DNA of 64,000 nt from Oleiphilaceae bacterium (GTDB lineage: Bacteria; Pseudomonadota; Gammaproteobacteria; Pseudomonadales; Oleiphilaceae), in contig JAGXLV010000002.1 in the NCBI GenBank assembly GCA_018334495.1, positions 1 to 64,000 of the forward strand, given 5' to 3'. Of this stretch, positions 43,678-52,661 are shown in pieces; within the stretch, counting starts at the first letter, position 1, and each line of letters opens with the position of its first letter. Made by a program: the position numbers and the translations under genes. The notes under the pieces were generated by a model. It worked only from the letters and a program-made list of their open reading frames with translations, was not told the DNA's origin and ran no database searches.

Positions 43678-44829
43678 ATGTCCACAACAAACCGAATCGC
43701 AATCACCCCCGGCGACGGCATCGGCCCGGAAGTGGTTGCCGAGGCGGTACGCTGCCTTGAAGCCCTCCGGGACAAGCACCGACTCGACCTGGAGTGGACC
43801 CGTCTGCCCTGGCCCTCTCACGCCTGGCACAAAGAGCATCACGAAAGCATGCCGAAAGATGCGCTCCATCAATTGCGCACTTACGACGCCATTCTTCTGG
43901 GCGCGCTGGGCGACCCCGGCCCGCTGGATGACATTGATCGCTACCTGCTGCCGGACAGCGTCTCCCTTGCGCCTCTGTTGCAGATCCGGAAGGGCTTCGA
44001 CCAATGGGTGTGCGAACGCCCGGCAAAGTTACTCCCGGGCGCGCGCCAGTACCTGGCCGACAAGCGTGCGAAAAACGTCGACATGCTGGTCATCCGGGAA
44101 AACAGTGAAGGCGAATACGTGGGCCAGGGCGGCCGCTTGCGAGAGGGCTCACCGGATGAAGTGGCAACCCAGATGGAAGTCTTCACCCGTCGGGCCACCG
44201 AACGGATTATCCGTTACGGCTTCGACCAGGCCGAGGCCAGGGCAGTGGCGAGGGCTCGCGAAGGCGCCCCGCGTTCCTTCACCAATCTCGACGGCACACT
44301 TTGCGAGAGCCAGGTTTGCATCATTACCAAACGCAACGCCCTGCGCTACTGGGGCGACATGTACACCGAGGTGTTTGCTGAAATTGCTCAGGAGTATCCG
44401 GACGTGGCCAGCCATCACGAGCTGGTGGACGCGGCCTGCATGAAATTTGTGCAGAGCCCCTGGGCATTCGATGTGGTGGTGGCGAGCAACCTGCAGGGCG
44501 ATATCCTGACCGACCTGGCAGCAGTGCTTTCGGGGGGTATGGGCGTGGCACCCTCGTGCAACCTGAACCCCGAGGACGACACCGTGCCCTCCATGTTCGA
44601 ACCTACTCACGGCAGTGCGCCGGACATTGCTGGCAAGGGCCTGGCCGACCCCACGGCCATGCTGTTTACCACAGCGCGAATGCTGACCTGGCTCGGGCGC
44701 CGGGACCCTACCCTGCTTCAGGCCGGCGAGGTGTTGTTCAGTGCCGTAGCGGCGGACCTTGCCGAGCATGGCGGCGAGCGTCGCCCGACTGAAGAAGTGG
44801 GCGATTCGGTTATTGCGCGCTTGCGCTGA
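43678..44829 (+). CDS. Tartrate dehydrogenase-like isocitrate/isopropylmalate dehydrogenase family protein
   Basis: NAD-dependent beta-decarboxylating dehydrogenase of 383 residues. ITPGDGIGPEV at the start, the substrate block RENSEGEYVGQGG (tartrate dehydrogenase style), VVASNLQGDILTDLAAVLSGGMGVAPS and the NAD-binding MFEPTHGSAPDIAGKG are diagnostic. It probably acts on tartrate, malate or a 3-substituted malate; LeuB is less likely since no leuCD is near. CAGGAGACC precedes ATG 43678. It is convergent with the D-2-hydroxyacid dehydrogenase, with a strong hairpin between. Confidence 0.87.
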   Translation: MSTTNRIAITPGDGIGPEVVAEAVRCLEALRDKHRLDLEWTRLPWPSHAWHKEHHESMPKDALHQLRTYDAILLGALGDPGPLDDIDRYLLPDSVSLAPLLQIRKGFDQWVCERPAKLLPGARQYLADKRAKNVDMLVIRENSEGEYVGQGGRLREGSPDEVATQMEVFTRRATERIIRYGFDQAEARAVARAREGAPRSFTNLDGTLCESQVCIITKRNALRYWGDMYTEVFAEIAQEYPDVASHHELVDAACMKFVQSPWAFDVVVASNLQGDILTDLAAVLSGGMGVAPSCNLNPEDDTVPSMFEPTHGSAPDIAGKGLADPTAMLFTTARMLTWLGRRDPTLLQAGEVLFSAVAADLAEHGGERRPTEEVGDSVIARLR

Positions 44830-44848
44830 ATCCAGTGTCCCGGCTGGA

Positions 44849-44871
44849 GCGGGCTGCCCGAGGCAGCCCGC
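44849..44871. terminator. Strong hairpin between convergent dehydrogenase genes
   Basis: Perfect 10-bp GC-rich stem GCGGGCTGCC (44849-44858) and GGCAGCCCGC (44862-44871) with a 3-base loop. It lies midway between the stops of the tartrate-dehydrogenase-like and D-2-hydroxyacid dehydrogenase genes and can end both. A short T-run (CCTTT) follows at distance. Confidence 0.75.
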
Positions 44872-44903
44872 CTGCTCAATGCCTTTAGCGGAAAATACCC
44901 CAC

Positions 44904-45884
44904 TCAACCAGCCGCGTACCCCAGTTCCTTGTTGACTTCGTTCAACACTTCGTCTCCGGCCAACCAGCGATCCAGGTTATCCAGGAACTGATCGGTCAGG
45001 GCCCGACGCCAGCCGATGAAGTCGCCTGCCATGTGCGCCGTCATGGTCACGTTTTCCATATCCCAGAGCGGATTCCCGGGCGGCAGCGGCTCCTCCTCGA
45101 ACACATCCAGACCCGCACCGGCGATGACGCCCTCGTTCAGGGCCTTGATCAGATCATCGGTTTTGACAATCGGGCCGCGACCGATATTGATCAGTCTGGC
45201 GGTCGACTTCATCGCGGCAAAGGCCCGGGCATCGAAAAGGCCCTCGGTCTGAGGCGTAAGGGGCGCTGCGATCACCACGTAATCCGCCAGGCTCAACTGT
45301 TCGAACAGCTCGTCATTGCCGTGTACTGCCGTGAAATCCGGGTCGCTGGAACGGGCTTTGCGGGCAATGCCGTGAGGCATCATACCCACGCCACTGACCA
45401 GACGCGCAATCTGACGGCCAATTGAGCCGGCCCCAACAATCAAAACCTGCTGGCCCTCGGCTTTTTCGGTATCACGGTGCTGCCAGCGATGCGCCATCTG
45501 CAGCCGGATTGAGTTGGGAAAATCCTTGGCGAACATCAGAATGGTGCAAAGCACATATTCCGCTATGCCCCGGTCGAAAATGCCCCGGGCGTTGGTGACC
45601 CTGACATTGCTTTCAATCAGGGCGGGAAACATGAGCGCATCCACACCCGCACTGGTGGCGTGAATCCATTCCAGTTGATCGGCTTCGGGCCAGGCCGCCG
45701 CGAGGGCTTCGGTCCGAAAATCAGTAACCATCATGACCTGGGTGCCGGGCAGGGTTTCCCGCAGGCTTTGCTCATCGGAAGCAAACCTGACCTCGGCCCG
45801 GGCACGAAGCCCATCCAGCCCTGGCGGCTCTGGTTCGCCCGGGGCAGTCAGGACAGTCACAACGGGTTTGCTGGTGCGCTCCAT
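44904..45884 (-). CDS. D-2-hydroxyacid dehydrogenase
   Basis: NAD(P)-dependent D-2-hydroxyacid dehydrogenase of 326 residues (GhrA/Fdh-like group). Nucleotide motif VLIVGAGSIGRQIARL, catalytic Arg in LINIGRGPIV, Glu in GAGLDVFEEEPLP and His in MTAHMAG are visible. Probable substrates are glyoxylate or hydroxypyruvate-type 2-oxoacids. AAGGAAAACG precedes ATG 45884. Divergent from the aminotransferase gene. Confidence 0.9.
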   Translation of the reverse strand: MERTSKPVVTVLTAPGEPEPPGLDGLRARAEVRFASDEQSLRETLPGTQVMMVTDFRTEALAAAWPEADQLEWIHATSAGVDALMFPALIESNVRVTNARGIFDRGIAEYVLCTILMFAKDFPNSIRLQMAHRWQHRDTEKAEGQQVLIVGAGSIGRQIARLVSGVGMMPHGIARKARSSDPDFTAVHGNDELFEQLSLADYVVIAAPLTPQTEGLFDARAFAAMKSTARLINIGRGPIVKTDDLIKALNEGVIAGAGLDVFEEEPLPPGNPLWDMENVTMTAHMAGDFIGWRRALTDQFLDNLDRWLAGDEVLNEVNKELGYAAG

Positions 45885-46107
45885 AATCGTTTTCCTTGGT
45901 AGAATTTGGGCAGAGTTTGCCTGATAAAAACAGTCTGGGCCCTGGCCGCCAGGTGGTCAACTCAGACAAGCCCCGACGCCGTATCGACAACCCCACCGAA
46001 CGCCTGTGCATAAAATTACACAATCCGCCACAGTTTGCTTGTTCCGCCCCCGCTTAAGCACTAACCTGCAGGCAAGAGCACCGTCACGAGTTACCCAGGA
46101 GACATTG

Positions 46108-47331
46108 ATGGCAGATACCGCGAACAAATCAGCGCCGACGCCACCGCGGAAGCCGAAATACCGCAAGACCAAGGCACGCTGGCACCCGGCGATGCAGGCG
46201 ATTCCAGTGCCCGGCATCCGGCGCATGGTAAACCTGGCATCGACCATGAAGGACGTCATACACCTATCGATCGGTCAGCCCGACTTGCCTACCCCGAAGC
46301 ATATTATTGATGCTTACGTGGATGCCCTGCACGCGGGCCAGACCGGTTACACCATGGACGCCGGCCTGCCCGAACTGCTCGTCGCCCTGCGTGACTATTA
46401 CAGCAAGCGCTACGACCGCAAACTGACCCGAGACAATATCCTGGTCACCAGTGGCGCCACCGAGGCCATGTACCTGGCGCTTTCGGCCACCTCGGCGCCG
46501 GGCCGTCAGTTCATCGTGACCGACCCCTCCTTCCTTCTTTATGCGCCGCTGATTCGCATGAACGGCGGCGAGGTCAAATTCATCCCGACCCGCATCGAGA
46601 ACAACCACCAACTGGATCCTGACGAAGTCATCAAGGCCATGGGGCCGCGCACCTTCGCCATAGTGCTGAACTCTCCCAACAATCCAACCGGCGCGGTTTA
46701 TCCCCGCAGCACCATTGAAAGCATTGTGGAAGAATGCGCCTACCGGGGCATTCAGGTTTTCAGCGACGAAGTCTACGACCACCTGATTCTGGATGATGAA
46801 GAATATGCCAGTGTGCTGCGCTGCAGTGTCGACCTGGACAACATCATGTGTATCAGCAGCTTCTCCAAGACCTTCAGCATGGCCGGTCTGCGGGTAGGCT
46901 GGGTGATATCAAGCCAGGCCACCATCAAGTCACTGCGGCGGTACCATATGTTCACCACATCGGTGGCGAATACACCCTCGCAGTTTGCGGGTGTCGCGGC
47001 CCTGACCGGCGATCAGCAATGTGTGCGGGACATGAACAACATTTACCGGGAACGTCGCGACAGGATCGTCGAACTGATTGACCAGACCCCCCACATGACC
47101 GGTTACAAGCCAGGGGGCGCTTTTTTCGCCTTCCCGGATTTGCCTCTGCATGTTGACGGCTCTGACCTGGCTCTGCGGATGCTCAAAGAAACCGGTGTCT
47201 GTGTTGTGCCGGGGGACGCCTTCGGGGAAAGCACCACCAACGCCCTGCGCTTCAGTTTCTCGGCCTCGGTCGAAACCATTGAAGAAGCGTTCGACCGGAT
47301 CATCCCCTGGATGGCCAAGCAGAACTTTTAA
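46108..47331 (+). CDS. Class I/II pyridoxal-phosphate aminotransferase
   Basis: Fold-type I aminotransferase of 407 residues. GQPDLPTPKHIIDAYVDALHAG, VTSGATEAMYLAL, NSPNNPTGAVYP, DEVYDHL and the PLP-lysine block SSFSKTFSMAGLRVGW are all intact, with the substrate Arg in LRFSFSAS. It resembles AspC/AraT-like enzymes; the amino donor is unclear. ATG 46108 is fixed by CCCAGGAGACATTG; the longer frame to 46006 is upstream DNA. Followed by CPXCG, DUF1439 and DUF1415 genes on the same strand. Confidence 0.9.
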   Translation: MADTANKSAPTPPRKPKYRKTKARWHPAMQAIPVPGIRRMVNLASTMKDVIHLSIGQPDLPTPKHIIDAYVDALHAGQTGYTMDAGLPELLVALRDYYSKRYDRKLTRDNILVTSGATEAMYLALSATSAPGRQFIVTDPSFLLYAPLIRMNGGEVKFIPTRIENNHQLDPDEVIKAMGPRTFAIVLNSPNNPTGAVYPRSTIESIVEECAYRGIQVFSDEVYDHLILDDEEYASVLRCSVDLDNIMCISSFSKTFSMAGLRVGWVISSQATIKSLRRYHMFTTSVANTPSQFAGVAALTGDQQCVRDMNNIYRERRDRIVELIDQTPHMTGYKPGGAFFAFPDLPLHVDGSDLALRMLKETGVCVVPGDAFGESTTNALRFSFSASVETIEEAFDRIIPWMAKQNF

Positions 47332-47355
47332 GCGAAACCGTGAGGGGATTGCAGT

Positions 47356-47547
47356 ATGTCGCTACTGGAAGCTGCCAGTGTGCAGTGCCCCTACTGCTGG
47401 GAGACGCTGGAAGTCAGCGTCGACCCCTCAGTTCCGGACCAGGAATACGTGGAAGACTGTCAGGTTTGCTGTCAGCCGATCCTGATTCATGCCGTTTTCG
47501 ACCATGACCGCCAGCTCGACGTCAGCGCCACGCCAGAGAATGAATAA
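47356..47547 (+). CDS. CPXCG-motif cysteine-rich small protein
   Basis: Zinc-ribbon-like protein of 63 residues: CPYCWETLEVSVD and EDCQVCCQPI supply two Cys pairs, matching the CPXCG family. Function unknown, common in gammaproteobacteria. GAGGGGATTG precedes ATG 47356, 24 bases after the aminotransferase stop. Confidence 0.9.
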   Translation: MSLLEAASVQCPYCWETLEVSVDPSVPDQEYVEDCQVCCQPILIHAVFDHDRQLDVSATPENE

Positions 47548-47616
47548 ACTGTTTCCCGCTCCCGAGGACAAGACAGAGAACACGCAATAAAGCCGCACGT
47601 TTACACGGAGATTCCA

Positions 47617-48168
47617 ATGCGACGCGTCATTTTCCCGGTTCTACTTGCCGCTCTGATCGGAGGCTGCGCCAGCCTCTCGCCCTACTCGGTCAGTGAGAGC
47701 ACGCTGGAAGGCCAACTGCAAACAGCAGTTCGCAATTTCGACCAGGAACAGCTGAAAGCCGGCTCGCCCCTGGGCATGTCCCTGTCTGAAGCAGATATCA
47801 CCCTGGGACCCGATGGGCGGGAAGTCGCCGTCCTGGACCTGGCCGGACAGGTCTCACTCAACATGATGATGACCCGGCTTCCCGTCGATATTTACCTTAA
47901 AGTAGAAGGCGCGCCAGTCTACGACAGCGAGGAAAAAGCGGTTTATTTGCGGCGCCTGCAATTACTCGATAGCCGCGTCGAGTCCTCACTCTTCAAGGGT
48001 GACCTCAAACCCGTGACCGATAGCGTCATGCGGGCAGTGTCGCAGATGCTGGAGACGGTACCCATCTACCGGCTCGATGAGAGCGATTTCCGCCAGCGGG
48101 CGTTTGGCATGTTACCCATGGATATAAGAGTCGCCCCCGGTCGCCTGGAGTTCGTCCCTGCTGAATAA
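47617..48168 (+). CDS. DUF1439 lipoprotein (YceB-like)
   Basis: Protein of 183 residues with a lipoprotein signal (ALIGGC, Cys near 17) and a DUF1439 beta-rich body (YSVSESTLEGQL, ITLGPDGREVAVLDLAGQVSLNM, then VYLRRLQLLDSRV). YceB of E. coli is the namesake. Probably an outer-membrane-anchored lipid-binding TULIP-like protein; role unknown. CGGAG precedes ATG 47617. Confidence 0.88.
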   Translation: MRRVIFPVLLAALIGGCASLSPYSVSESTLEGQLQTAVRNFDQEQLKAGSPLGMSLSEADITLGPDGREVAVLDLAGQVSLNMMMTRLPVDIYLKVEGAPVYDSEEKAVYLRRLQLLDSRVESSLFKGDLKPVTDSVMRAVSQMLETVPIYRLDESDFRQRAFGMLPMDIRVAPGRLEFVPAE

Positions 48169-48231
48169 TCCCCTTACCCCATGGGAAGCCCTGGGGCCGC
48201 TCAGTACCAAGCATTTGGCGGGGCATCGTTA

Positions 48232-48777
48232 ATGCCCTTAACCGATGTAACGGTTATTGCCAACAGCCAGCAATGGCTGGAGCGGGCCGTTATCGGCCTA
48301 AACCTGTGCCCCTTCGCTCGAGCCCCCTACCTGGGCGACCAGGTTCGCTTTGCGGTATCTCAGGCCGAGACACCGGACGCTCTGCTTGAGGACCTGATCG
48401 CCGCACTGCAAGAGTTGGCGGCAACGAACTCGGACAGCCTTGAAACAACGCTTCTGATTCACCCCCGTGCGCTCCTCGACTTTATGGATTTCAATGACTT
48501 TCTTGCGGTCGCTGATGCCACTCTCGACGCTCTGGACCTGGACGGCATCATTCAGATTGCCAGTTTTCATCCGCAGTATCAGTTTGCGGGAACAGATCCG
48601 GACGCCATGGAAAACTTCAGCAACCGTTCGCCCTACCCCACACTGCATCTATTGCGAGAGTCCAGCGTAGCCTGGGCAGCCGACGCCATGCCAGACCCTG
48701 ACAGTATTTACCGGGATAATATTGCACGTCTGGAACGCCTTGGCAGGCAAGGCTGGGAAAAGCTTTGGCAGGAATGA
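48232..48777 (+). CDS. DUF1415 protein
   Basis: Protein of 181 residues. WLERAVIGLNLCPFARAPY, then IIQIASFHPQYQF and NFSNRSPYPTLHLLRE match DUF1415, a conserved family of unknown function. ATG 48232 is preferred over the frame start at 48181 because conservation begins at the WLERAV block. Follows the DUF1439 gene by 63 bases and ends at a hairpin terminator. Confidence 0.9.
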   Translation: MPLTDVTVIANSQQWLERAVIGLNLCPFARAPYLGDQVRFAVSQAETPDALLEDLIAALQELAATNSDSLETTLLIHPRALLDFMDFNDFLAVADATLDALDLDGIIQIASFHPQYQFAGTDPDAMENFSNRSPYPTLHLLRESSVAWAADAMPDPDSIYRDNIARLERLGRQGWEKLWQE

Positions 48778-48826
48778 GAGACAAAAAAGGCCTTCAACAA
48801 CGGCTCAGCCTTTCATTCTCTCTTTT
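48776..48826 (+). terminator. Imperfect hairpin terminator after the DUF1415 gene
   Basis: Two-part stem: GAGAG (48776-48780) with CTCTC (48818-48822), and AAAGGC (48786-48791) with GCCTTT (48808-48813), followed by TTTT (48823-48826). It begins at the stop codon of the DUF1415 gene and fits a rho-independent terminator for that operon. Confidence 0.6.
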
Positions 48827-48854
48827 GGCAAACTGATTGTCGGCCGCAAACATT

Positions 48855-48878
48855 CTAGTGTCCCGAAAGGGGCACTAG
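48855..48878 (-). terminator. Hairpin at the end of the response-regulator gene
   Basis: 10-bp stem CTAGTGTCCC (48855-48864) with GGGGCACTAG (48869-48878), one G-T pair, closed by a GAAA tetraloop. It overlaps the TAG stop of the minus-strand regulator gene, so it probably ends that transcript; the following minus-strand bases include TTT. Confidence 0.65.
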
Positions 48879-49540
48879 CTGCCTGAAAGGGACGTGTCGG
48901 CCGGATCAATTTCCATCTGTTGGATAGCGATAACCGCCTGAGTCCTGTTACGGACGCCCAGCTTGCGGAATACCGCCGTAATGTGGGCCTTGATGGTCGC
49001 TTCCGAGACTTCCAGGTCGTAGGCAATCTGCTTGTTCAGCAATCCTTCAGCCAACATCCCCAGAACTCGAAACTGCTGTGGCGTCAACGACGCCAGCTTT
49101 TCAGAAAAGCCGGTGTTATCGCCCTGCAAGCGGTCAATCCTTTCAGCCACACCTTCGGGCAGCCAGATATCACCGCGCAGAATATTACGAATCGCCTGCG
49201 TGATCGTCGGCAGAGGCGCTGATTTGGGAATAAAACCGGAGGCTCCGTAATCTATGGAACGCCGCATTACCTGCAACTCCTCAGACCCGGACACCACCAC
49301 CACCGGCAGGCCCGGATATTGCCCTCTCATGAACACCAGGCCGGAAAAGCCATGAGCTCCCGGCATGTTCAAGTCCAGCAAAACCAGATCCGCATCCGGG
49401 TGCGACTCCACCACTGCCTGCAGAGACTTGATGCTCTCAACCTCAACGGTAAGAGCATCTGGAACAGCCTGATTCACCGCCTGTTTCAGCGCTGCGCGAA
49501 ACAGGGGGTGATCATCAGCAATGATTATCTCTTGTGCCAT
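48875..49540 (-). CDS. NarL/LuxR-type response regulator, CrbR/ErdR-like
   Basis: Two-component response regulator of 221 residues. The receiver has the acidic pair ADD, phospho-Asp56 in LVLLDLNMP and the Thr/Ser-Lys switch (PVVVVSGS, SGFIPKSA). The LuxR helix-turn-helix (about 145-205) contains LTPQQFRVLGMLAEGLLNKQIAYDLEVSEATIKAHITAVF. In Pseudomonas and Vibrio the regulator next to acs (CrbR/ErdR, partner of CrbS/MxtR) switches on acetate use; adjacency to acs here supports the same job. The sensor kinase is not in this window. Confidence 0.9.
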   Translation of the reverse strand: MAQEIIIADDHPLFRAALKQAVNQAVPDALTVEVESIKSLQAVVESHPDADLVLLDLNMPGAHGFSGLVFMRGQYPGLPVVVVSGSEELQVMRRSIDYGASGFIPKSAPLPTITQAIRNILRGDIWLPEGVAERIDRLQGDNTGFSEKLASLTPQQFRVLGMLAEGLLNKQIAYDLEVSEATIKAHITAVFRKLGVRNRTQAVIAIQQMEIDPADTSLSGS

Positions 49541-49607
49541 TCGGTTGGATCCCTTCCAGAAATTAAGTCCAATCCATTGTAAACCCTACCAGTCGATGGC
49601 GCGATAT

Positions 49608-51551
49608 TTAGTCATTGCGATGTTTGATCAACTCATCCACAACACTCGGATCTGCGAGAGTGGACGTATCCCCCAGGGAGTCGTATTCGTTGGCTGCAAT
49701 TTTACGCAGAATACGGCGCATGATCTTGCCGGAACGGGTTTTGGGCAGGCCTGGCGCCCACTGGATGACATCCGGCGAGGCGATTGGTCCGATTTCCTTG
49801 CGAACCCACTGGACCAGTTCTTTCCTGAGCTCTTCGCTGGGCTCTTCGCCGTGCACAAGGGTCACATAGACGTAGATGCCCTGCCCCTTGATGTCATGGG
49901 GGAAGCCGACCACGGCCGCCTCCGCGACCTTGTCGTGTGCCACCAGGGCACTTTCGACTTCGGCGCTGCCCAGACGGTGGCCGGACACGTTCAGCACGTC
50001 GTCCACCCTGCCCGTGATCCAGTAATAGCCGTCTTCGTCACGGCGGGCGCCGTCACCGGTAAAGTACAGGCCGGGGTAGGTGCTGAAGTAGGTCTGCTTG
50101 AACCTTTCGTGGTCGCCGTAAATGGTCCGCATCTGGCCGGGCCAGCTATCACAAATAACCAGATTGCCTTCAACAGCCCCTTCCAGGAAATTGCCGTCAT
50201 TGTCGACAATAGCCGGTTGCACACCGAAAAAAGGCACCGTCGCCGAACCCGGTTTCAGGTCGGTGGCGCCAGGCAGCGGCGAGATCAGAATGCCGCCGGT
50301 TTCCGTCTGCCACCAGGTATCAACGATCGGGCATTTCTCATTACCGATGACCCGATAGAACCACTCCCAGGCCTCCGGGTTGATGGGCTCACCCACCGAG
50401 CCAAGCAGGTGCAGACTGTCGCGTTTGGTACCTGCCATGCAGGAATCACCCTCAGCCATCAGGGCACGAACAGCCGTCGGCGCCGTGTAAAGGACATTCA
50501 CCTTATGCTTGTCCACCACCTGACCCATGCGGGACGCATCGGGATAATTGGGCACGCCTTCAAACAGCACCGTCACCGCGCCGTTGGCCAGCGGGCCATA
50601 AAGAATATAGCTGTGGCCCGTGACCCAGCCGAAATCCGCCGTGCACCAGTAGACGTCGCCGTCCTGATAATCAAACACATACTGATGCGTCATCGAGACA
50701 TACACCATATATCCGCCGGTGGTATGCAGAACACCTTTGGGCGCGCCGGTCGAGCCGGAGGTATACAGCATGAACATCGGATCTTCCGCGTTCATCGGTT
50801 CAGCGGGGCAATCCTCCGAGGCCGACTTCATCAGCTCTTCATAACGCAAATCGCGGCTGTCATTCCAGGGCACATCAGCGCCGGTGCGACTGACGACGAC
50901 AACTTTATCCACATCCGCGCCAGCGTGATCCCTTAACGCGGCGTCGACATTTTTCTTCAGGGGAATCTTGCGACCGCCGCGCACGCCTTCGTCAGCGGTG
51001 ATGACGAAACGGGATTTGCCGTTTTCGATGCGGGCACCCAGCGCTTCGGGAGAAAAACCGCCAAAGACAACCGAGTGAATTGCGCCAATCCGTGCACAGG
51101 CCAGCATGGCAACCGCGGTTTCAACAATCATCGGCATGTAAATCGTGACGACGTCGCCTTTTTTTACGCCTTCGGACTTGAGCGCGTTGGCAAACTTGCA
51201 GGTTTCGGCATGCAACTCGCGATAAGTCACGGAGTGGGAATTTGCCGGGTCGTCACCTTCAAAAATAATAGCGGTCTGGTCGCCGCGCTGTTCCAGGTGA
51301 CGGTCCAGGCAGTTGGCGGAGGCGTTCAGGGTGCCGTCTTCAAACCATTTGATGGACAGTTGATCGTAATCGTAGGTCGTGTTCTTGACTTTGGAGAAAG
51401 GCTTGATCCACTCAAGACGCTTGCCATGCTCTCCCCAAAAGGCTTCAGGATCCTCGACGGATTGACGGTACATCTGCTCGTATTTTTCCCGGGTTATCAA
51501 AGCTCGCTTGGCAAATTCCGGCTTAACCGGATAGACCTTTTTGTCTGTCAT
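49608..51551 (-). CDS. acs: Acetyl-coenzyme A synthetase
   Basis: AMP-forming acetyl-CoA synthetase of 647 residues that activates acetate. [51 protein letters not shown], and the C-terminal catalytic lysine in [18 protein letters not shown] are diagnostic; that Lys is the usual acetylation switch. ATG 51551 is fixed by AAGGGGATCCTG; the frame to 51602 is leader sequence. Length equals E. coli Acs (652). Probably controlled by the adjacent CrbR-like regulator through the palindrome upstream. Confidence 0.97.
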   Translation of the reverse strand: MTDKKVYPVKPEFAKRALITREKYEQMYRQSVEDPEAFWGEHGKRLEWIKPFSKVKNTTYDYDQLSIKWFEDGTLNASANCLDRHLEQRGDQTAIIFEGDDPANSHSVTYRELHAETCKFANALKSEGVKKGDVVTIYMPMIVETAVAMLACARIGAIHSVVFGGFSPEALGARIENGKSRFVITADEGVRGGRKIPLKKNVDAALRDHAGADVDKVVVVSRTGADVPWNDSRDLRYEELMKSASEDCPAEPMNAEDPMFMLYTSGSTGAPKGVLHTTGGYMVYVSMTHQYVFDYQDGDVYWCTADFGWVTGHSYILYGPLANGAVTVLFEGVPNYPDASRMGQVVDKHKVNVLYTAPTAVRALMAEGDSCMAGTKRDSLHLLGSVGEPINPEAWEWFYRVIGNEKCPIVDTWWQTETGGILISPLPGATDLKPGSATVPFFGVQPAIVDNDGNFLEGAVEGNLVICDSWPGQMRTIYGDHERFKQTYFSTYPGLYFTGDGARRDEDGYYWITGRVDDVLNVSGHRLGSAEVESALVAHDKVAEAAVVGFPHDIKGQGIYVYVTLVHGEEPSEELRKELVQWVRKEIGPIASPDVIQWAPGLPKTRSGKIMRRILRKIAANEYDSLGDTSTLADPSVVDELIKHRND

Positions 51552-51670
51552 CAGGATCCCCTTATCAATAAATCTTAAGTTTTTTTTGAGCTTTATTAAC
51601 AACAGGCATCGACACCATCAGCCTGAAAATATTATCTCTATAGTTCAACACGGGCAGTGTGACTGTATGA

Positions 51671-51689
51671 ATTAGACTAAAGAACTAAT
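51671..51689 (-). promoter_or_regulatory. Inverted repeat upstream of acs, possible regulator site
   Basis: ATTAG (51671-51675) and CTAAT (51685-51689) form a dyad with a 9-base spacer that itself holds a partial direct repeat (TTTAGTCTAA read on the minus strand). It lies 120-140 bases before the acs start codon, upstream of a TATAGAGATAAT-like -10 region near 51640. A binding site for the CrbR-like regulator is plausible; I cannot confirm the motif from memory. The whole intergenic stretch 51552-51857 holds no gene: this dyad, the acs promoter and the murI hairpin are its contents. Confidence 0.4.
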
Positions 51690-51729
51690 CAGGCGCCCAC
51701 ATCGAAGGGTAAGTTTGAACTTTGACTGC

Positions 51730-51757
51730 GTCCTCGCCAACGGGGGCGGGCGAAGAC
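51730..51757 (-). terminator. Hairpin after murI
   Basis: 9-bp stem GTCCTCGCC (51730-51738) with GGCGAAGAC (51749-51757), one G-T pair and a 10-base loop. On the minus strand it lies about 100 bases after the murI stop and before the acs promoter, suggesting a terminator that separates the two; no T-run follows. Confidence 0.45.
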
Positions 51758-51857
51758 TACTGGAGCAACACGGTGAATGCTGTTGCGGAATTTGGTCAAT
51801 AAGAGGCACCGCCACTATTACAGCCAGGCCTCGCCTGAGCATTTGGCATAAGCGCAG

Positions 51858-52661
51858 TTAATCGCCGCTTATACTGTTGAGCGCAAACCCAAGCCCTTCA
51901 ATATAGGTTTCAAGAACAGCGGACCAGGGTCCACTGAAACGAATGTCCGACTGTACCGGTCCGGTCCGGTTCGCCGCGAAAACGCCGGGCCCGCCTGCCA
52001 GCAACAGATGCCGGGTACGGCGCGCAATGGCATCTCCGGAATCTACCCAGTGACGGACTTCGGGCAACTGACGTCGAAGGGCTTGAGCTATCAGGGGATA
52101 ATGAGTGCAACCAAGCACAACGGTGTCCACGCCCGCCGAACGGAAGGGCTGCAAGGTCCGGCTCAACGCTGCCAGCGGCAAGGATGCCTCGCCCGCCGCC
52201 CAGGCCTCGATCCAATGCACCAGATCCGGATGCCCCAGAGGTTCAACCGTGCAGTCCGCGGCAAACTCTGCCACCAATCGATTGAGGTAGGGCCGGCGTA
52301 TGGTCGCCGGCGTTGCCAACAAACCGATGCGACGGTTCACCGACAGCGCTGACGCTGGCTTGATCGCCGGCACGACACCCACCACCGGCACCTCGATAGC
52401 CGCCCTCAAAGCCGGTAATGCCACTGTGCTGGCGGTATTACAGGCAATAACAACGACGTCGGCCGGGGTCTGCAGCAGACTCCGGCGAATCATGCCTACA
52501 CACCGCGAAATTACCAGCTCATCGGGCTGGTTGCCGTAAGGAAAACCGGCATTGTCAGCCAGGTAGGTCAAATGCATTCCGGGTATTTGATGGGCAATGT
52601 GTTGAGCAACGCTCAGACCGCCAATACCTGAATCAAAGACCAGAACGGCGGGGCACCTCAC
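51858..52661 (-). CDS. murI: Glutamate racemase
   Basis: Cofactor-independent glutamate racemase of 267 residues that makes D-glutamate for peptidoglycan. VFDSGIGGLSV, the first catalytic Cys74 in VIACNTAST and the second in VLGCTHYPLI are present. The start is GTG 52661, which overlaps the nudC stop (GTGA), so translation is coupled to nudC. Confidence 0.96.
   Translation of the reverse strand: MRCPAVLVFDSGIGGLSVAQHIAHQIPGMHLTYLADNAGFPYGNQPDELVISRCVGMIRRSLLQTPADVVVIACNTASTVALPALRAAIEVPVVGVVPAIKPASALSVNRRIGLLATPATIRRPYLNRLVAEFAADCTVEPLGHPDLVHWIEAWAAGEASLPLAALSRTLQPFRSAGVDTVVLGCTHYPLIAQALRRQLPEVRHWVDSGDAIARRTRHLLLAGGPGVFAANRTGPVQSDIRFSGPWSAVLETYIEGLGFALNSISGD

Noticed and set aside
49521-50936. 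471-residue frame on the + strand
   Set aside because: It is antisense to acs, whose protein is unmistakable; His/Gln/Arg-rich composition is typical of a shadow frame in GC-rich coding DNA.
51552-51857. Sigma54 promoter for acs
   Set aside because: No TGGCAC-N5-TTGCA-like element was found; a sigma70-like -10 region fits better.
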